The notes beneath the pieces are model-generated. The model searched no databases, had not been told where the DNA came from, and worked only from the letters and a program-made list of their open reading frames with translations. This document shows positions 1-9,673 of a DNA stretch of 64,000 bases, piece after piece. The position numbers and the translations under genes were made by a program. This DNA is from Cyanophora paradoxa. Lineage: Eukaryota > Glaucocystophyceae > Cyanophorales > Cyanophoraceae. The stretch covers positions 124,001 through 188,000 of the forward strand of contig QPMI01000428.1 of the NCBI GenBank assembly GCA_004431415.1, given 5' to 3'. The number at the start of each line of letters is the position of its first letter. Position 1 is the stretch's first letter.

Positions 1-278
1 GCCCATTTATCTTCTCTCAACACATTGCATTTGATGGATTAGTCGAAGCTGAGATGAGGCCGGGGCGGCCTTGCTGGCTTCCAGCATTTGATCTCCCCAT
101 TTTGAAGAGATAAGCCTAATGTGGGGCTCTCGAGGCTCCGTTTGGGCTTCGGGGTAGAAGGAGAGTGTTTTGGAGACATTTTGTGTTGGTTTCGTGGGCG
201 AGCGCAGCTCGGTGGGACTCCCCAGCTAACTTCGCACTCAACAATCCTCGCCCGCGTCAGGTCGTGTCCAGTTCGGAG

Positions 279-1183
279 ATTCCGAAAGATGTAGTCAAGA
301 AGAAGAAGGATGGGCAACTTTGCGTGCGATACGTGTGAGTCCCGTTCCTCGCACCCTGACTGTCGCTGGTGCTGATGCGCTGCGAGCAGCATGGAGGGCA
401 CCGAGACTTTGTAAGCACCGGCCCAATTAGCTATCATGCGTTCGCTCGCTGACGCACTCTGCGCAGCGGCTGGTTCCCGCCGGCGCAGCTCTTCGATTTC
501 CAGGATTGCCTAGAAAAGTTCTCGAAGCCGTCGGGGAAGCAAAAACGGATCCCGGTGGCGCTGCAGAGGAGTATCGACCTCGTGCGTCGGGGCTCGGGCG
601 GCGCGGCGCGGCCGGAGCCTCACGGGCGCTCCGCAGGCGCTGGAGCGGTCGAAGGCGAGCGGGGGCGCGCAGCCGAAGCCGAGCGCGAGGAGAGGGGCCG
701 ATAAGAAAGAGGCGCGACCGGCGCCGGAGCCGGCCGAGTCGAAGTCAAGGAGGCCGCCCGCGCGGCCGGAGGCGGCCGCGCACCCGTCGCCCCCGCCGCT
801 GCTCCTGCAGATCGCCGGTGCGCCCCGCCGCCCGCCAGCCTTCCGCTCGCAGCGCCCTGACGGCCGCCGCAGCGCAAGCAAAGGACCGGCCGCCGCGGTC
901 GAAGGCGCCCCCGCGGCTGCGGCCCGAGCGCAGCGTGCGAGCGGAGCCGGCGGCGCCTCCGCCCCCGACGCCGCCGCCACCGCCGGCGCCGGCGCCCTCA
1001 CCGCCACCGCGCTCGCCTCTGGACGCGTTCGACAGCCTGCTGCCGGCGGCGGCGCGGCGGCCGGAGTCGATCAGCGCCGCCGCGCTGGTCCGCATGGCAG
1101 CCTCGGGCGCCAAGCGCAGTGGCCTGGACGCCGACGACGGGCCCCCTAGGCGCAGGACCCGCCACGCCCCGCAGCCCGACTAG
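279..1183 (+). CDS. PWWP-domain protein, 3' part (5' end not resolved)
   Basis: Three exons join in one frame: 279-334, 390-410 and from 467 on, with introns 335-389 (GTGAGT...CAG) and 411-466 (GTAAGC...GCAG). The product reads DGQLCVRYV-MEGTETFGWFPP-AQLFDFQDCLEKFSKPSG, then RIPVALQRSIDLVRR. This fits the second half of a PWWP domain: a V-R-[FY] strand, G-T-x-x-[FY]-x-W, an [QS]-L-x-[DP]-F strand and a C-terminal helix. PWWP domains bind methylated histone tails and DNA in the nucleus. The tail after about 575 is Arg/Pro/Ala-rich and low in complexity, and it must contain at least one more intron, because the PWWP frame closes at about 702 while the likely C-terminus (ending DADDGPPRRRTRHAPQPD) is in another frame. 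The first half of the domain, with the P-W-W-P motif, should lie upstream. A PCWLPAF stretch at about 80-100 may belong to it, but no clean splice was found. Confidence 0.6.
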
Positions 1184-1536
1184 CCGCCCCGGGCCCCCGG
1201 GCCGCGCCCTCTACAGCCGCATTTCTGCGAGACGCATAAGTTAATTTCCCGTATACGTAGGCCTGTATATACGAGGTGCCACCGAGCTTTCAAATGAAAT
1301 CCAATGTCACTGAGGTGCAAGGCACTGCCAGCTGCGACGGCTGCGAACGATATGCTCCCCTGAGTGCCCTCCGCTGCATCTGCAGCTGGCCGTGGCAAGT
1401 TCCATTTTGCGAGCTCGAGGTCCGACTTCAGAGTTGAACCGATCGCTCGAATGCTTAAAGACATATGCATGTACAAGCTCCGTTGTAACGACTAGTACTG
1501 TAGACATACGGATGCGAGCCGCCGGAGCCTCCGAAC
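1184..1536. other. 3' intergenic gap between convergent genes
   Basis: This 353-base spacer lies between the stop of the PWWP gene and the stop of the minus-strand fibrillin gene. I see no gene in it. It is less GC-rich than its neighbours and must hold both transcript ends. Confidence 0.6.
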
Positions 1537-2999
1537 TCACTTGGTGAGCACGAAGAGATTGTTGCGGTTGCCCCGAGAGACGCGCATCGACTGAGGGCGC
1601 GGGTCGTCGATCAGAGGGGGCACACACAGACACGAAAAGAAAGCGCGGTACGTACCCCGTCGAGGAAAGTCGTCTGCGCGAGCGGAGCGGGTCGAATGAG
1701 GGGTAAAGGGGGGTACACAGGGTAGGAGTTTCAGCGGGGAGGTGGGGGCGGGGGTATGGGGCGAACCTCGAGGAAGCCGCGCGCGTTCTCGCCGGCCTTG
1801 AACCTGATCGCGCCGCCGATCTCGAACTCGTTGAACTTCACCTGTACCCCCCCGAGCCGCTCGGGGGCGGCGGGGCGGGGAGGAGAAGGGCGGAGGGCGC
1901 GCGGGGGCAGGAGGGGAAGGGGGGTACGACGCACCTGGACGCGGACCGGCCCGTCGACGGTGAACGTGGCCCGGACCTGCGGGGCGCGGGGGCGTGAGGG
2001 GCCGCCGGAGAGGGGGAACGACAGAGAGGGGACCTTGTTCGTGATCTTGAGGAAGGGGAGCGGCGCGATCGTCTCCGAGTTCTCGACGGACGTGTCCGCC
2101 AGCCGCACCCGCTGCGGGCGGCGCGGCGCGGCGCGGCAGGCGGCTCAGCGTCTCGGCGTGGACGAAAGGGTGCGCCGTGGGTACGGGGGTCACCTGGTAG
2201 ATGGGGCCCTTGGGCCTCAGGAAGTCCGGCCGGGTCCGGCCGATGATGCTGCGGGGACGAGCGGTTTGGGCGCGGCGAGACGCGGCGCCCTTCCGGGTCG
2301 GGGGCTCAAGCTCAAGCGAGAGCCGCTCACCTCTCGCTCGTCGTGTAGACGAGCTCCTGCGGGGCGGCGGGGGCCGTGAGCGCGGACGGACGCACATTCC
2401 GAGGCATCGGAGCGTACCCAGTCGCCCTCGATCTCGGGCGAAGCGGTCGGGGCGGAGGTTGGGTTGAGCGCCTCTGCCGCCGCGGCCGCCCCGCGGCGCC
2501 GGTTGGCGCGCGCCGCGGCGGGGCGCCGGCGTTGGAGGGAGTGCCGGACGCACCGAGCTCGCGCACGGCCTGCTCGATGGCGGCCTCGTCCTCCTTCGTC
2601 GCCGTCAGGCCGCGCTGCGCGTGCACGCGGGTCAACGTGGCCTTAGCTACGCCGCGTTCGTGCGCTGGGGTCGGCAGGCCGCACCTGCACCGGAGCGATG
2701 AGGTCGAGCACCTTCTTCTTCGCCTGCTCGATGGCCGGCGACGATGCCGCGGCGCACGTGGACACGCGTACGGCCGGGGCGGCGGCCGCGCCCCGGGCCG
2801 CCGGCCGCAGCGACTGGCCCATGAACGAACGCTGCGAGACGAAGGACGCCGCCGGCGCCGCCGCCGCCGCCGAGCTTCGGACCAGACGGACCGGACGGGA
2901 CGTGGCGGCGTGCTTGGAGGCCACCGAAGCGCTCGGCAAAGCGATGCGCTGGCCGCCGGTGACCGGGAGGGCTGCGCAGGCGAACGCCGAGGCCGACAT
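1537..2999 (-). CDS. Plastid-lipid-associated protein / fibrillin (PAP family)
   Basis: The product is a PAP/fibrillin: a lipocalin-like protein that binds lipids at plastoglobules, thylakoids or the plastid envelope. Spliced in order, the family landmarks are AIEQAKKKVLDLIAPVQ, RGLTATKEDEAAIEQAVREL, IEGDWELVYTTSESIIG, GPIYQ-RVRLADTSVEN, KVRATFTVDGPVRVQ-VKFNEFEIGG, ARGFLE-TTFLDGSMRVSRG and NRNNLFVLTK-stop. All are standard PAP segments. About nine short introns break them, most with GTGCG/GTGAG/GTACG donors; TTFLDG is an 18-b exon between two introns. The ATG at 2999 (MSASAFACAALPVTGG) opens a Ser/Ala/Arg-rich leader with no acidic residues, consistent with plastid targeting. Whether it is a simple transit peptide or has a signal peptide ahead of it (as secondary plastids need) is unclear. 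The first 30 or so residues of that leader could also hide an intron. Confidence 0.9.
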
Positions 3000-3356
3000 G
3001 TTTGCGTGGACGGGTATCGAAGGTCTTCGTTCGCAGCGCGAGCTTCGAGCAGAGCTTGAATTTAGCCGGTCCCTCTCCAGCCGTCCCCTCTCTCCCCGCA
3101 GAGCTCGCCCTCCTCTCGTTCCAGAGCTCAGCTTCCAGGCCCAGCCTCCGCGCAGCCGCACTTGGCAGCAAGCCGACCTTGGTGAGGAGTCGCTCCAGCC
3201 CAGCATTTGGACGTGCAGCGCTTGAGGCGCATCATAGTCAGCATCTATCTCAAGGCGCATCCCAGCGCGCCCTCCTACATCGTAGAAACACAGGTGCTTG
3301 AAGTTTGGACCCGAGCCAGTCGCTCGCCCTGGGCCTCACCGTGTCTGCGCAGAAAG
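3000..3356. promoter_or_regulatory. Divergent promoter region (fibrillin / TXNDC9)
   Basis: This 357-base gap separates two divergent start codons, so it should drive both genes. No TATA box or other core element is evident. A possible acceptor (TGCGCAG) just before the TXNDC9 ATG would allow a 5' UTR intron. Confidence 0.4.
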
Positions 3357-4362
3357 ATGCCGCTCCCTGGTGGTTCCATGCAGGCGGAGGCCGCGCCCTT
3401 CGTCCAGCAGAAGATGGCGGGTGCGCCGCGTTGCGGGGCAGCGCGGCGCCCAGCGCCTAACTCCTTTTGTTTTGTACGCAGAGGGTCTGGATGCGCTCGT
3501 TGATAACGACGTGACCCGCTACCTGGCGGAAAAGCGCGCCCAGCTCGCAAAGGAGAAGAACCCGGACATACCGGCGCCCGTCATTCGCGGGCGCCTGGAC
3601 GGCCAGAAGGACGATGATGAGCACGCTGCGGCGGCTGCTGGGGGCGACAGCGACGACGATCTCCTGAACGACGAGGACCCGATTTTGGAACGGCTGCGGG
3701 AGGCGCGGCTGGATGAGATGCGCAGGGAGATGAACAAGAAGACGCAGCTCATGCAGAAGGGTGCGCTGTTGTTTAGACACTCCGCGTGTCGTCCCTGACG
3801 CGCGATCGACAGGCCACGGCGAGTACTCCGAGATCTCCGAGCAGGACTTCCTTCCCAAAGTGACGGGCAGCTTCTGGGTGCGGCGCGCCTCCACTTTCCG
3901 GGCACCGCTTCCTCTTACGGTCCTTTTTCGCTCCTCAGGTCATCTGCCACTTCTACCACTGCGAGTTTGAGCGCTGCAAGATCGTCGACAAGCATCTGAA
4001 CATCCTGGCGAGGAAGCACGTCGAGCCGCTCTTCATTAAGCGTGCGCCGCCGCCGCCGCCGCCGCTCGCGCCTTGAATCGAATCGGTGCGGGGCGGCAGT
4101 GAACGCGGAGAAGTCGCCGTTCTTCGTGGGGAAGCTGCAGGTGCGGATGCTGCCGACGATCGTCATCTTCAAGGACGGCGTGGCGGTGGACCGCGTCGTC
4201 GGCTTCGACGAGCTCGGCGCCCGCGACGACTTCGACACGGTCGTCATGGAGCGCCGCCTGGCCAAGGGCTGCGAGGGCGTCAAGCTCCCCGAGAAGAAGA
4301 AGGCTGCCCGCGTCGAGAAGAAGATCTACGGCCGCAAAGACGAGTCCAGCGACTCGGACTGA
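3357..4362 (+). CDS. TXNDC9: Thioredoxin domain-containing protein 9 / phosducin-like protein (TXNDC9 family)
   Basis: Five exons (3357-3420, 3482-3760, 3813-3877, 3939-4041, 4100-4362) close in frame to 257 residues; the human protein is 226. Family motifs in order are a helical N-terminus, the hallmark KGHGEYSEISEQDFL, WVICHFYHCEFERCKIVDKH, LFIKLNAEKSPFF, MLPTIVIFKDG and VVGFDELGARDDF, ending in an acidic DESSDSD tail. TXNDC9 proteins bind the CCT/TRiC chaperonin and modulate folding of actin and tubulin in the cytosol. As expected for the family, the thioredoxin fold has no CxxC redox pair: the site reads HCEFERC. An Ala/Asp-rich acidic insert lies near residues 60-85. Splice sites are GTGCGC...GCAG type, and the second intron contains CTGACG near its acceptor. 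A start at 3378 is possible; 3357 was chosen as the first in-frame ATG. Confidence 0.93.
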
Positions 4363-4578
4363 GTCCCGCGCCGCGCCCTCCCTCCCGCGCCCTTTCTCCC
4401 GGCCCCGGCCTCCCCTGTGCCCCCCCCCGCCCCCACCCCTGCCCTCGACCCGCCCCCTCGTGAACCATCCAATTTACTTGTACTGAGCGACACGCAACGA
4501 AACGCTAGCTAGTTCGCTGGGAAGCCGGCCGGCGGCCGGGGCGCCGCACCGCGCCCCGCCCCGCCCCGCCGCTCGACC

Positions 4579-6267
4579 TCAGCCGCGGCCGAAGCCGGCG
4601 AGGGCATCGCGGTGCCGTAGGGCCGCGACGTACGCTACGACGATGAGGCCGGCCATCGCCAGCGCCTGCACGTGCGGCGACTCCAGCCGCTTCGCCGCCC
4701 GCGCCACCGCCCCGCGCAGCCACGCCAGCGGGCCCTCCGCCGGCGCCAGGCCGGCCCCCGGGCCCCCGCCGCCGCCGCCCCCTCCGCCGCCCGCTCGCCG
4801 CCCGCCGCCGCGGCGTCGCCGCTCGCCTGACCCTCCTCATTCGAGACCCGCACTGCAGAGGGGCCGTCAGCGGGGGGCGGCGGCGGGGCGGGGCGGGGCG
4901 TGTGGAGGGGGCGGCGGCTCGCCGTGCTCGATCACTGTCGTGTTGTACGATCGACAGTGGCCGCACTTGTGGAAGTGCGCGTGGTACCTGCGCACGCGGG
5001 GCCGGCTCGCCGGGCGGCCGGAAGCGCGGGGCGGGGCGGGGCGGGGCGCGCCGCGTGAGGGAGCGCCGCTCGCAGTCGTTGCATGTTACGCGCGTGCGCA
5101 TCTGCTCGTGCGCGGGGTTCTGCGCCTCGTTCTCGAGCCTCCTGTCCAGGTCCGTAAAATAGACCTCCATGTCCCCAAGGCTCTGCGCCCCGCCGCCGCC
5201 CCGCGCGCCCTCAGCCCGCCCGCCGCCGGCGCCGGAGCGCCGCGCGGGCGGTGCCGCGCGGCGCGGCGCGGACCTTGAAGCAGACGGGGCACGTATACAT
5301 CGACGAGCGCGTGTACTGCTTGAAGCAAGCCTCGTGCATCGCGTGCCTGCGCGGCGCGGCGCGGCGCGGAGGTCGGTCCCGCGCGGCGGCGTGCGGCGCC
5401 TCGCGGGCGGCCGGCGGGCGCGCGAACGGAGGGCTCGGCGGCTCACCCGCACTTCGCGATGACGACGGCGTTGCGCGATGTGAACATGAACTCGAAGCTG
5501 CGCGGCGCGGACGGCTCGGGGCGCGGCGGCGGGCGAGCAGCCAAGGAGCGCCGCGCCGCACCAGATCGGGCAGTTGTTCTTCGTGTTGCCCTCCACACAT
5601 CGGTGCTCCCTGCGCGCGAATCGTCCCGGCGCGCGCGGGCTGCGGCGGGGCGGGTGGCGCACTTGTGGTCGACGCTGATGCAGGCGGCGCACTTCTCGCA
5701 GTGGAAGTAGTCCGTCCCGAGACCCTTCCCGACGCGGCAAATGGCGCAGTCTTCGCAGTGGTAGATCGGACGCTCCGGATTGCTCTCGTAAATCAAGCAG
5801 CGCTCGCAGAAGTACGACGCGAAGGGGGCTCCCTTGCAGGCCGGGCTGCTGCACGCGCGGCCGACGGGCTGCCTCGTGTGGCACCTCATGCACACAACCT
5901 CCTTGACGTCTTTCCTGCGGCGCAGAGTGAGTGCGCGCGCCCTCGCGCTCGAGGGAAACAGCGCACCTCTCAAGCGCATGATCCACCTCGGCCTCGTCAT
6001 GGCACCTGCGCGCAGCTTTAGAAGGACTCCAATGGAACGACGCAGGCGCATGCGAACCAATGGCATGCGAAGACCTTCGAGCAGCAGGGCGCCACGAGCG
6101 CGGCGGCCCGCTGGTAGTGTGGGCAGCCTAGCACGCCCTCGCGCTGGTACGACACGAAGTTCGTCTCATTCTGCGCGTTAGCAGCTTCACGTCAGCTCTC
6201 AGCGACGACCGGAAAGACAGCGCCGGGCCATGCCGGTCACCTGTTCCTCCCCCTCCGCGGAAGCCAT
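4579..6267 (-). CDS. RCHY1: RCHY1/PIRH2-type E3 ubiquitin ligase (CHY, CTCHY and RING zinc fingers)
   Basis: Exons on the minus strand are 6267-6241, 6170-6058, 6005-5967, 5914-5663, 5609-5562, 5497-5447, 5346-5274, 5182-5052 and from 4987 down, all in frame. Order: MASAEGEEQ start; CHY finger (GCPHYQRAAALVAPCCSKVF, WCHDEAEVDHALERKDVKEV); CTCHY finger (YFCERCLIYESN, IYHCEDCAICRVG, FHCEKCAACISVDHKEHRC); RING (NCPICFEFMF, KCGHAMHEACFKQY, YTCPVCFK); and a C-terminal zinc ribbon (CNDCERRSLTRYHAHF, KCGHCRSYNTTVIEHGE). This is the full RCHY1 layout; such ligases ubiquitylate substrates such as p53 in animals and act in stress signalling in plants. The intron 5051-4988 needs a GC donor (GCGCGCC) to give the conserved join. 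The 3' end is uncertain: the frame can stop at 4867-4869, or continue by further splicing to a hydrophobic segment ending at the TGA at 4579-4581. Confidence 0.9.
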
Positions 6268-6628
6268 GTTGGGACTCTCCGGTGGATGCTATCGTGTCGA
6301 GGAAGCGAATGGCGGGGTTGCGCGGCCGCTCCTTAAGCTTCTCTTCGTGCCTTCTGACCTCGCGTACCCCGTCTCGCTGGAAGCCGCCAGGAAGCGCTTA
6401 GCTACAAGCACCGCGGGCCTCTCTGTTGGACCTTCCCAGCTCCCTTATTGTACTCTCAGCGCTCTCTACCGTTTCCAGCCCCACCGGACCGAGAAGCGCT
6501 CCCGGCCTGCTTTAGCCACTCTTAGCAGCCGCTGCACTCGGCGCGGTATCTCGTGCTGCCGTCCAGCCTCCCAGAGGAGCCGCCGGGCGGCGCAGCGGCA
6601 GCCGCCGCGAGTGCGCAGGGAGGCAGAC
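6268..6628. promoter_or_regulatory. Divergent promoter region (RCHY1-like / coiled-coil gene)
   Basis: This 361-base gap separates two divergent start codons and should contain both promoters. I see no conserved element or gene in it. A non-coding first exon of the downstream gene could lie here. Confidence 0.35.
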
Positions 6629-9211
6629 ATGCCGAAGAACGAGGTCGGCCCGCGAGTGCTAGCGCCCCAGACCGTCGGCGAGCATGTGCAGGAGATCCTC
6701 GCAAGGAAGGACAGGTGCGCGCCCGCCAGAGCCGCGCTGGGGGCCTCATACGCCGAGCCTCAAAGCCTGGGCCGCGCAGGATCGTCCTGCCGACGCCAGT
6801 CGCCGACACGAGGACGACGCACGACCTCAACCCCACGCTCTCCCTCAAGGCGTTCCGAAAGGCGACCAGGCTGAAGGAGGGGCAAGGCGACGACGCTGCG
6901 CCGGCGAGCGTGGACGGGGACGCGGAGTCGTCGGAGGACGAGCTCGGGGTGAAGAGCATCGCCGGCGCCTCGCAGCTGGGCGAGGAGGAGGGCGAGGCGG
7001 ACTGGCGCATCACGGGCCGCATCAAGGAGATCAAGAAGGCGCTGCAGCGCAAGTACGCGCGGCAGAAGAAGCAGCTCAACGAGGCCGGCATCTTCACGGA
7101 GGGCGCGAACCTCGTCCGCGTGCAGGCGCAGTACCGCGTCGAGCTCCGCAGGCGGTGCGCCGCGCCGCTGCTCGCCGCGTCGCGCCGCGTCGACGTCGCG
7201 CCGGTCGCGGGGCGCCGACGCGTGTGGGGCGGGGCGCAGGCTGCAGCTGCGGGCGATCAAGCGGGAGATGCGCGACGAGCGGCGGCACGAGAACACGTCC
7301 GCTGTCGCCGACGCGCAGGTCGCCGAGACCCTCGAGATGAAGCTCGCCCGCGCCCTCGAGCAGCAGGCCCGCCCGCTTCCGCCCGCCCGCGCGGCCCCGC
7401 ACCCCTGACTGACGGGGGCCGGCGGACAGGCGGGCGAGCAGGCGGGCGGCGGGGCGGAGAAGGGCGCGGAGGGCAAAGGCGACGAGGAGGCGGTCCCCTT
7501 CAGCGCGCGCTGGCAGGAGCTCCGCACCGTCGCCAACCGCACCCCCATCCCGCAGGGCGCGCCGGGCCCCCGCCCCGCGCCGGCGCCGGCCGCCGCGCTG
7601 ACGCCCTCGGGTTACGCGCGCGCGCAGAGTCGGAAGCGGACGCGGCGGCGTTCCGGTCGGCGATGGCGGCGCTGCGGTCGGCGGCCGGCGGCGCGGGGGC
7701 CAACGCCGGAATCACCTCCGGCCACCTCCCGCCCGTCATCCCGCCCGGCCGCCCCCGACCCTCGCCCCGGGTATCGTCTCTGCCGTCTCGGCCCCCGCCG
7801 GCCCCTCCGCCGGCCCCGCACCCTCCTCCGACCTCCGGCCCGCCCCCTCGGCCCCCGCCGACGTTCCGCCCCCACGCGCCGCACGCGCCGAGAGCCCTGC
7901 CGGCCCCTCCGGCATCTCCCCGAACCCTTCGTGCGCGCTTCCTCCGCTCTCGCCAGCCTGCCCCCCCGCCTTTCATTGACCGGCGCGCCGGCCGCGCAGC
8001 GCCGCCGCCCTCCCGCCCGCCGCCGGCGCTGCGCAGCCGCCGGCGAAGCCGCCGCACGGCCACCGGGGCGGCGGGCCGGGCCTGCCGAAACCGGGCCGCG
8101 GGTCGATAGGGGACGGGCGGGACGGCTACCCGCCCGACTTCAACCGGCCCCTGCGCGGCATCGCGCCGGGGTACAGCGTTTCTCTCTACGAGGCCCCCGC
8201 GGAGGGCAAAGGCCGGCCGAAGAGCCGGGAGGCGGCGGCGGCGTCGGCGGCGGCGCGGGCCGCCGTGGCGGGCCCGCCGGGCAAGATCGAGCTGCCGGAC
8301 CCGCGGGCCCTCATGTCCGGCCTCGTCCGCGCCAACGACGAGCGCCTCCAGAAGGGTCCGGCCCCACCCCGCCCCGCGCGCCCGCCCGGCCCTCACCGCG
8401 CGCCCCCAGAGGACCGGCTCTTCCGCTCGAGCCGCGCGGGAACCGCCCCCGCCGCGGGGCCGAGCGCGGGCCCTCCCCGCCGAGGACGAGTGCGCCCGCC
8501 CGCCCGCGGGCTGCCTGCGGGCGGGCCGCCCGGGCCGGGGGCGAGCGGGGGCGCAGGGAGGGCGGGGAGCGGGAGCCGGAGGAGGCGAGCGAGGTGCGGC
8601 TGCAGGCGCGGCTGGAGCGGGTGCAGGAGCAGCTGGAGATGCCGCTGCGGGAGCGGCTCGACATGGCGATCAAGTACACGACGCGCGAGCACGCGCCCCG
8701 CCTCGAGCGCGCCGTCGCCGCCTGGGAGGACGCCGCCCGCGCCGTCGCCAAGGTCGAGGACGTGCGCCCGCCCCGCCGCCCCGCCGCCCCGCGCCCCGCC
8801 GAGGCCCCGGGGCGGGGCAGATCGTGCGGCACCTGGAGGAGGTGGATCGGCAGTGGGAGGAGCGGCGGCTCGTGGGGGCGCGCATGGCGGAGGAGCCGCG
8901 CGACCGGCCGGCCGCCGAGTCCGAGGAGGCCTTCCTCAAGGAGCGCGCCGTCTTCTCCGAGGCCCTCGAGCGGCGCGCCCCGCCCCGCGCCCCGCCGCCC
9001 CCGCCTGCCCCGCTCACCCGCCGCCGGCAGCTACTCGGAGCGCTGCCGCAACGCCCTCGAGAGCGTGCGGCGCAACTGCGGCGACGAGGTGACCCTCCGG
9101 GGCGCCCCCTACGCCGAGAAGATGGCCCGCGACGCCCGCCTCGCCAAACCCCCGCAGGAGCCCCTCAAGGCGCCCGTCCCCGCCCGGCCCCCGCCCAGCT
9201 TCCAGGGTTAG
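6629..9211 (+). CDS. Unrecognised charged coiled-coil protein
   Basis: I do not recognise the family. The ATG at 6629 gives MPKNEVGPRVLAPQTVGEHV, then spliced blocks with clear coding character: IVLPTPVADTRTTHDLNPTL; an acidic Ser/Glu stretch; helical IKEIKKALQRKYARQKKQL and LQLRAIKREMRDERRHENTS; a conserved-looking DFNRPLRGIAPGYSVSLYE; LPDPRALMSGLVRANDERLQ; and long helices (VRLQARLERVQEQLEMPLRE, RHLEEVDRQWEERRLVGARM), ending PVPARPPPSFQG before the stop at 9209-9211. Pro/Ala/Gly-rich stretches between blocks look partly intronic. Introns use GTGCGC donors, and at least one (7367-7429) appears to be GC-AG with CTGACTGAC upstream of the acceptor. The layout of charged helices and short conserved blocks resembles cytoskeletal, centrosomal or axonemal scaffolds, but that is only an impression. 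Exact exon limits between 7430 and 8600 are uncertain. Confidence 0.6.
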
Positions 9212-9673
9212 CTACAGTGTTCGCACGCGAGCATTCATAGATATATATCATATCGATCATCATGGCATGATCATGATCGACTCGCGATCGGCGAGGCACG
9301 TGCCCAGTCACCGGGGCAGTGTTAACTTAGTATTAACGTTAACGTTGCTGCACTGCGGCAAAAAATTGCAATTGATCATGATGGCCGCACATCATGGCAT
9401 GTAATAACCACGTGCACATGATATTTTTTTATCACATCATCGCGCATGCTGTACACTCGTTCGCACTGCATGAAACGCTGCTGTACGTATACACAGTTGC
9501 AGCTGTACAAATAGACAGCAGGAAGTATATAGGTAATACGAAACCGGAACTGCGCCATAATCTATTCAATGCAAGGCGCGAGCCCGTGCGAAAACGAAAC
9601 CCCCTACGCTATACCATTTCAACTACCCTTGAGAACATGATCGATATCAAATATACGTAACAGGACTACTGTT
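9212..9673. other. Convergent 3' intergenic gap, AT-rich
   Basis: There is no gene here. The stretch is AT-rich compared with its surroundings and dense in self-complementary words (TGATCATGATC near 9265, TTAACGTTAACG near 9335, GTACGTATAC near 9483). It contains the 3' ends of both flanking genes. Confidence 0.55.

Noticed and set aside
506-1183. A 225-codon Arg-rich frame as a stand-alone gene
   Set aside because: Its first part overlaps the PWWP exon in another frame; only its last segment is plausibly coding, as the C-terminus of the PWWP gene.
4505-5986. A 493-codon minus-strand frame across the RCHY1-like gene
   Set aside because: It runs through introns and picks up only fragments of the zinc-finger protein in the wrong frame; the spliced model explains all conserved residues.
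6629-9211. SNW/SKIP splicing-factor identity for the coiled-coil gene
   Set aside because: The opening and the LPDPRAL-like stretch first suggested it, but the diagnostic SNW motif and the central SKIP blocks are absent.
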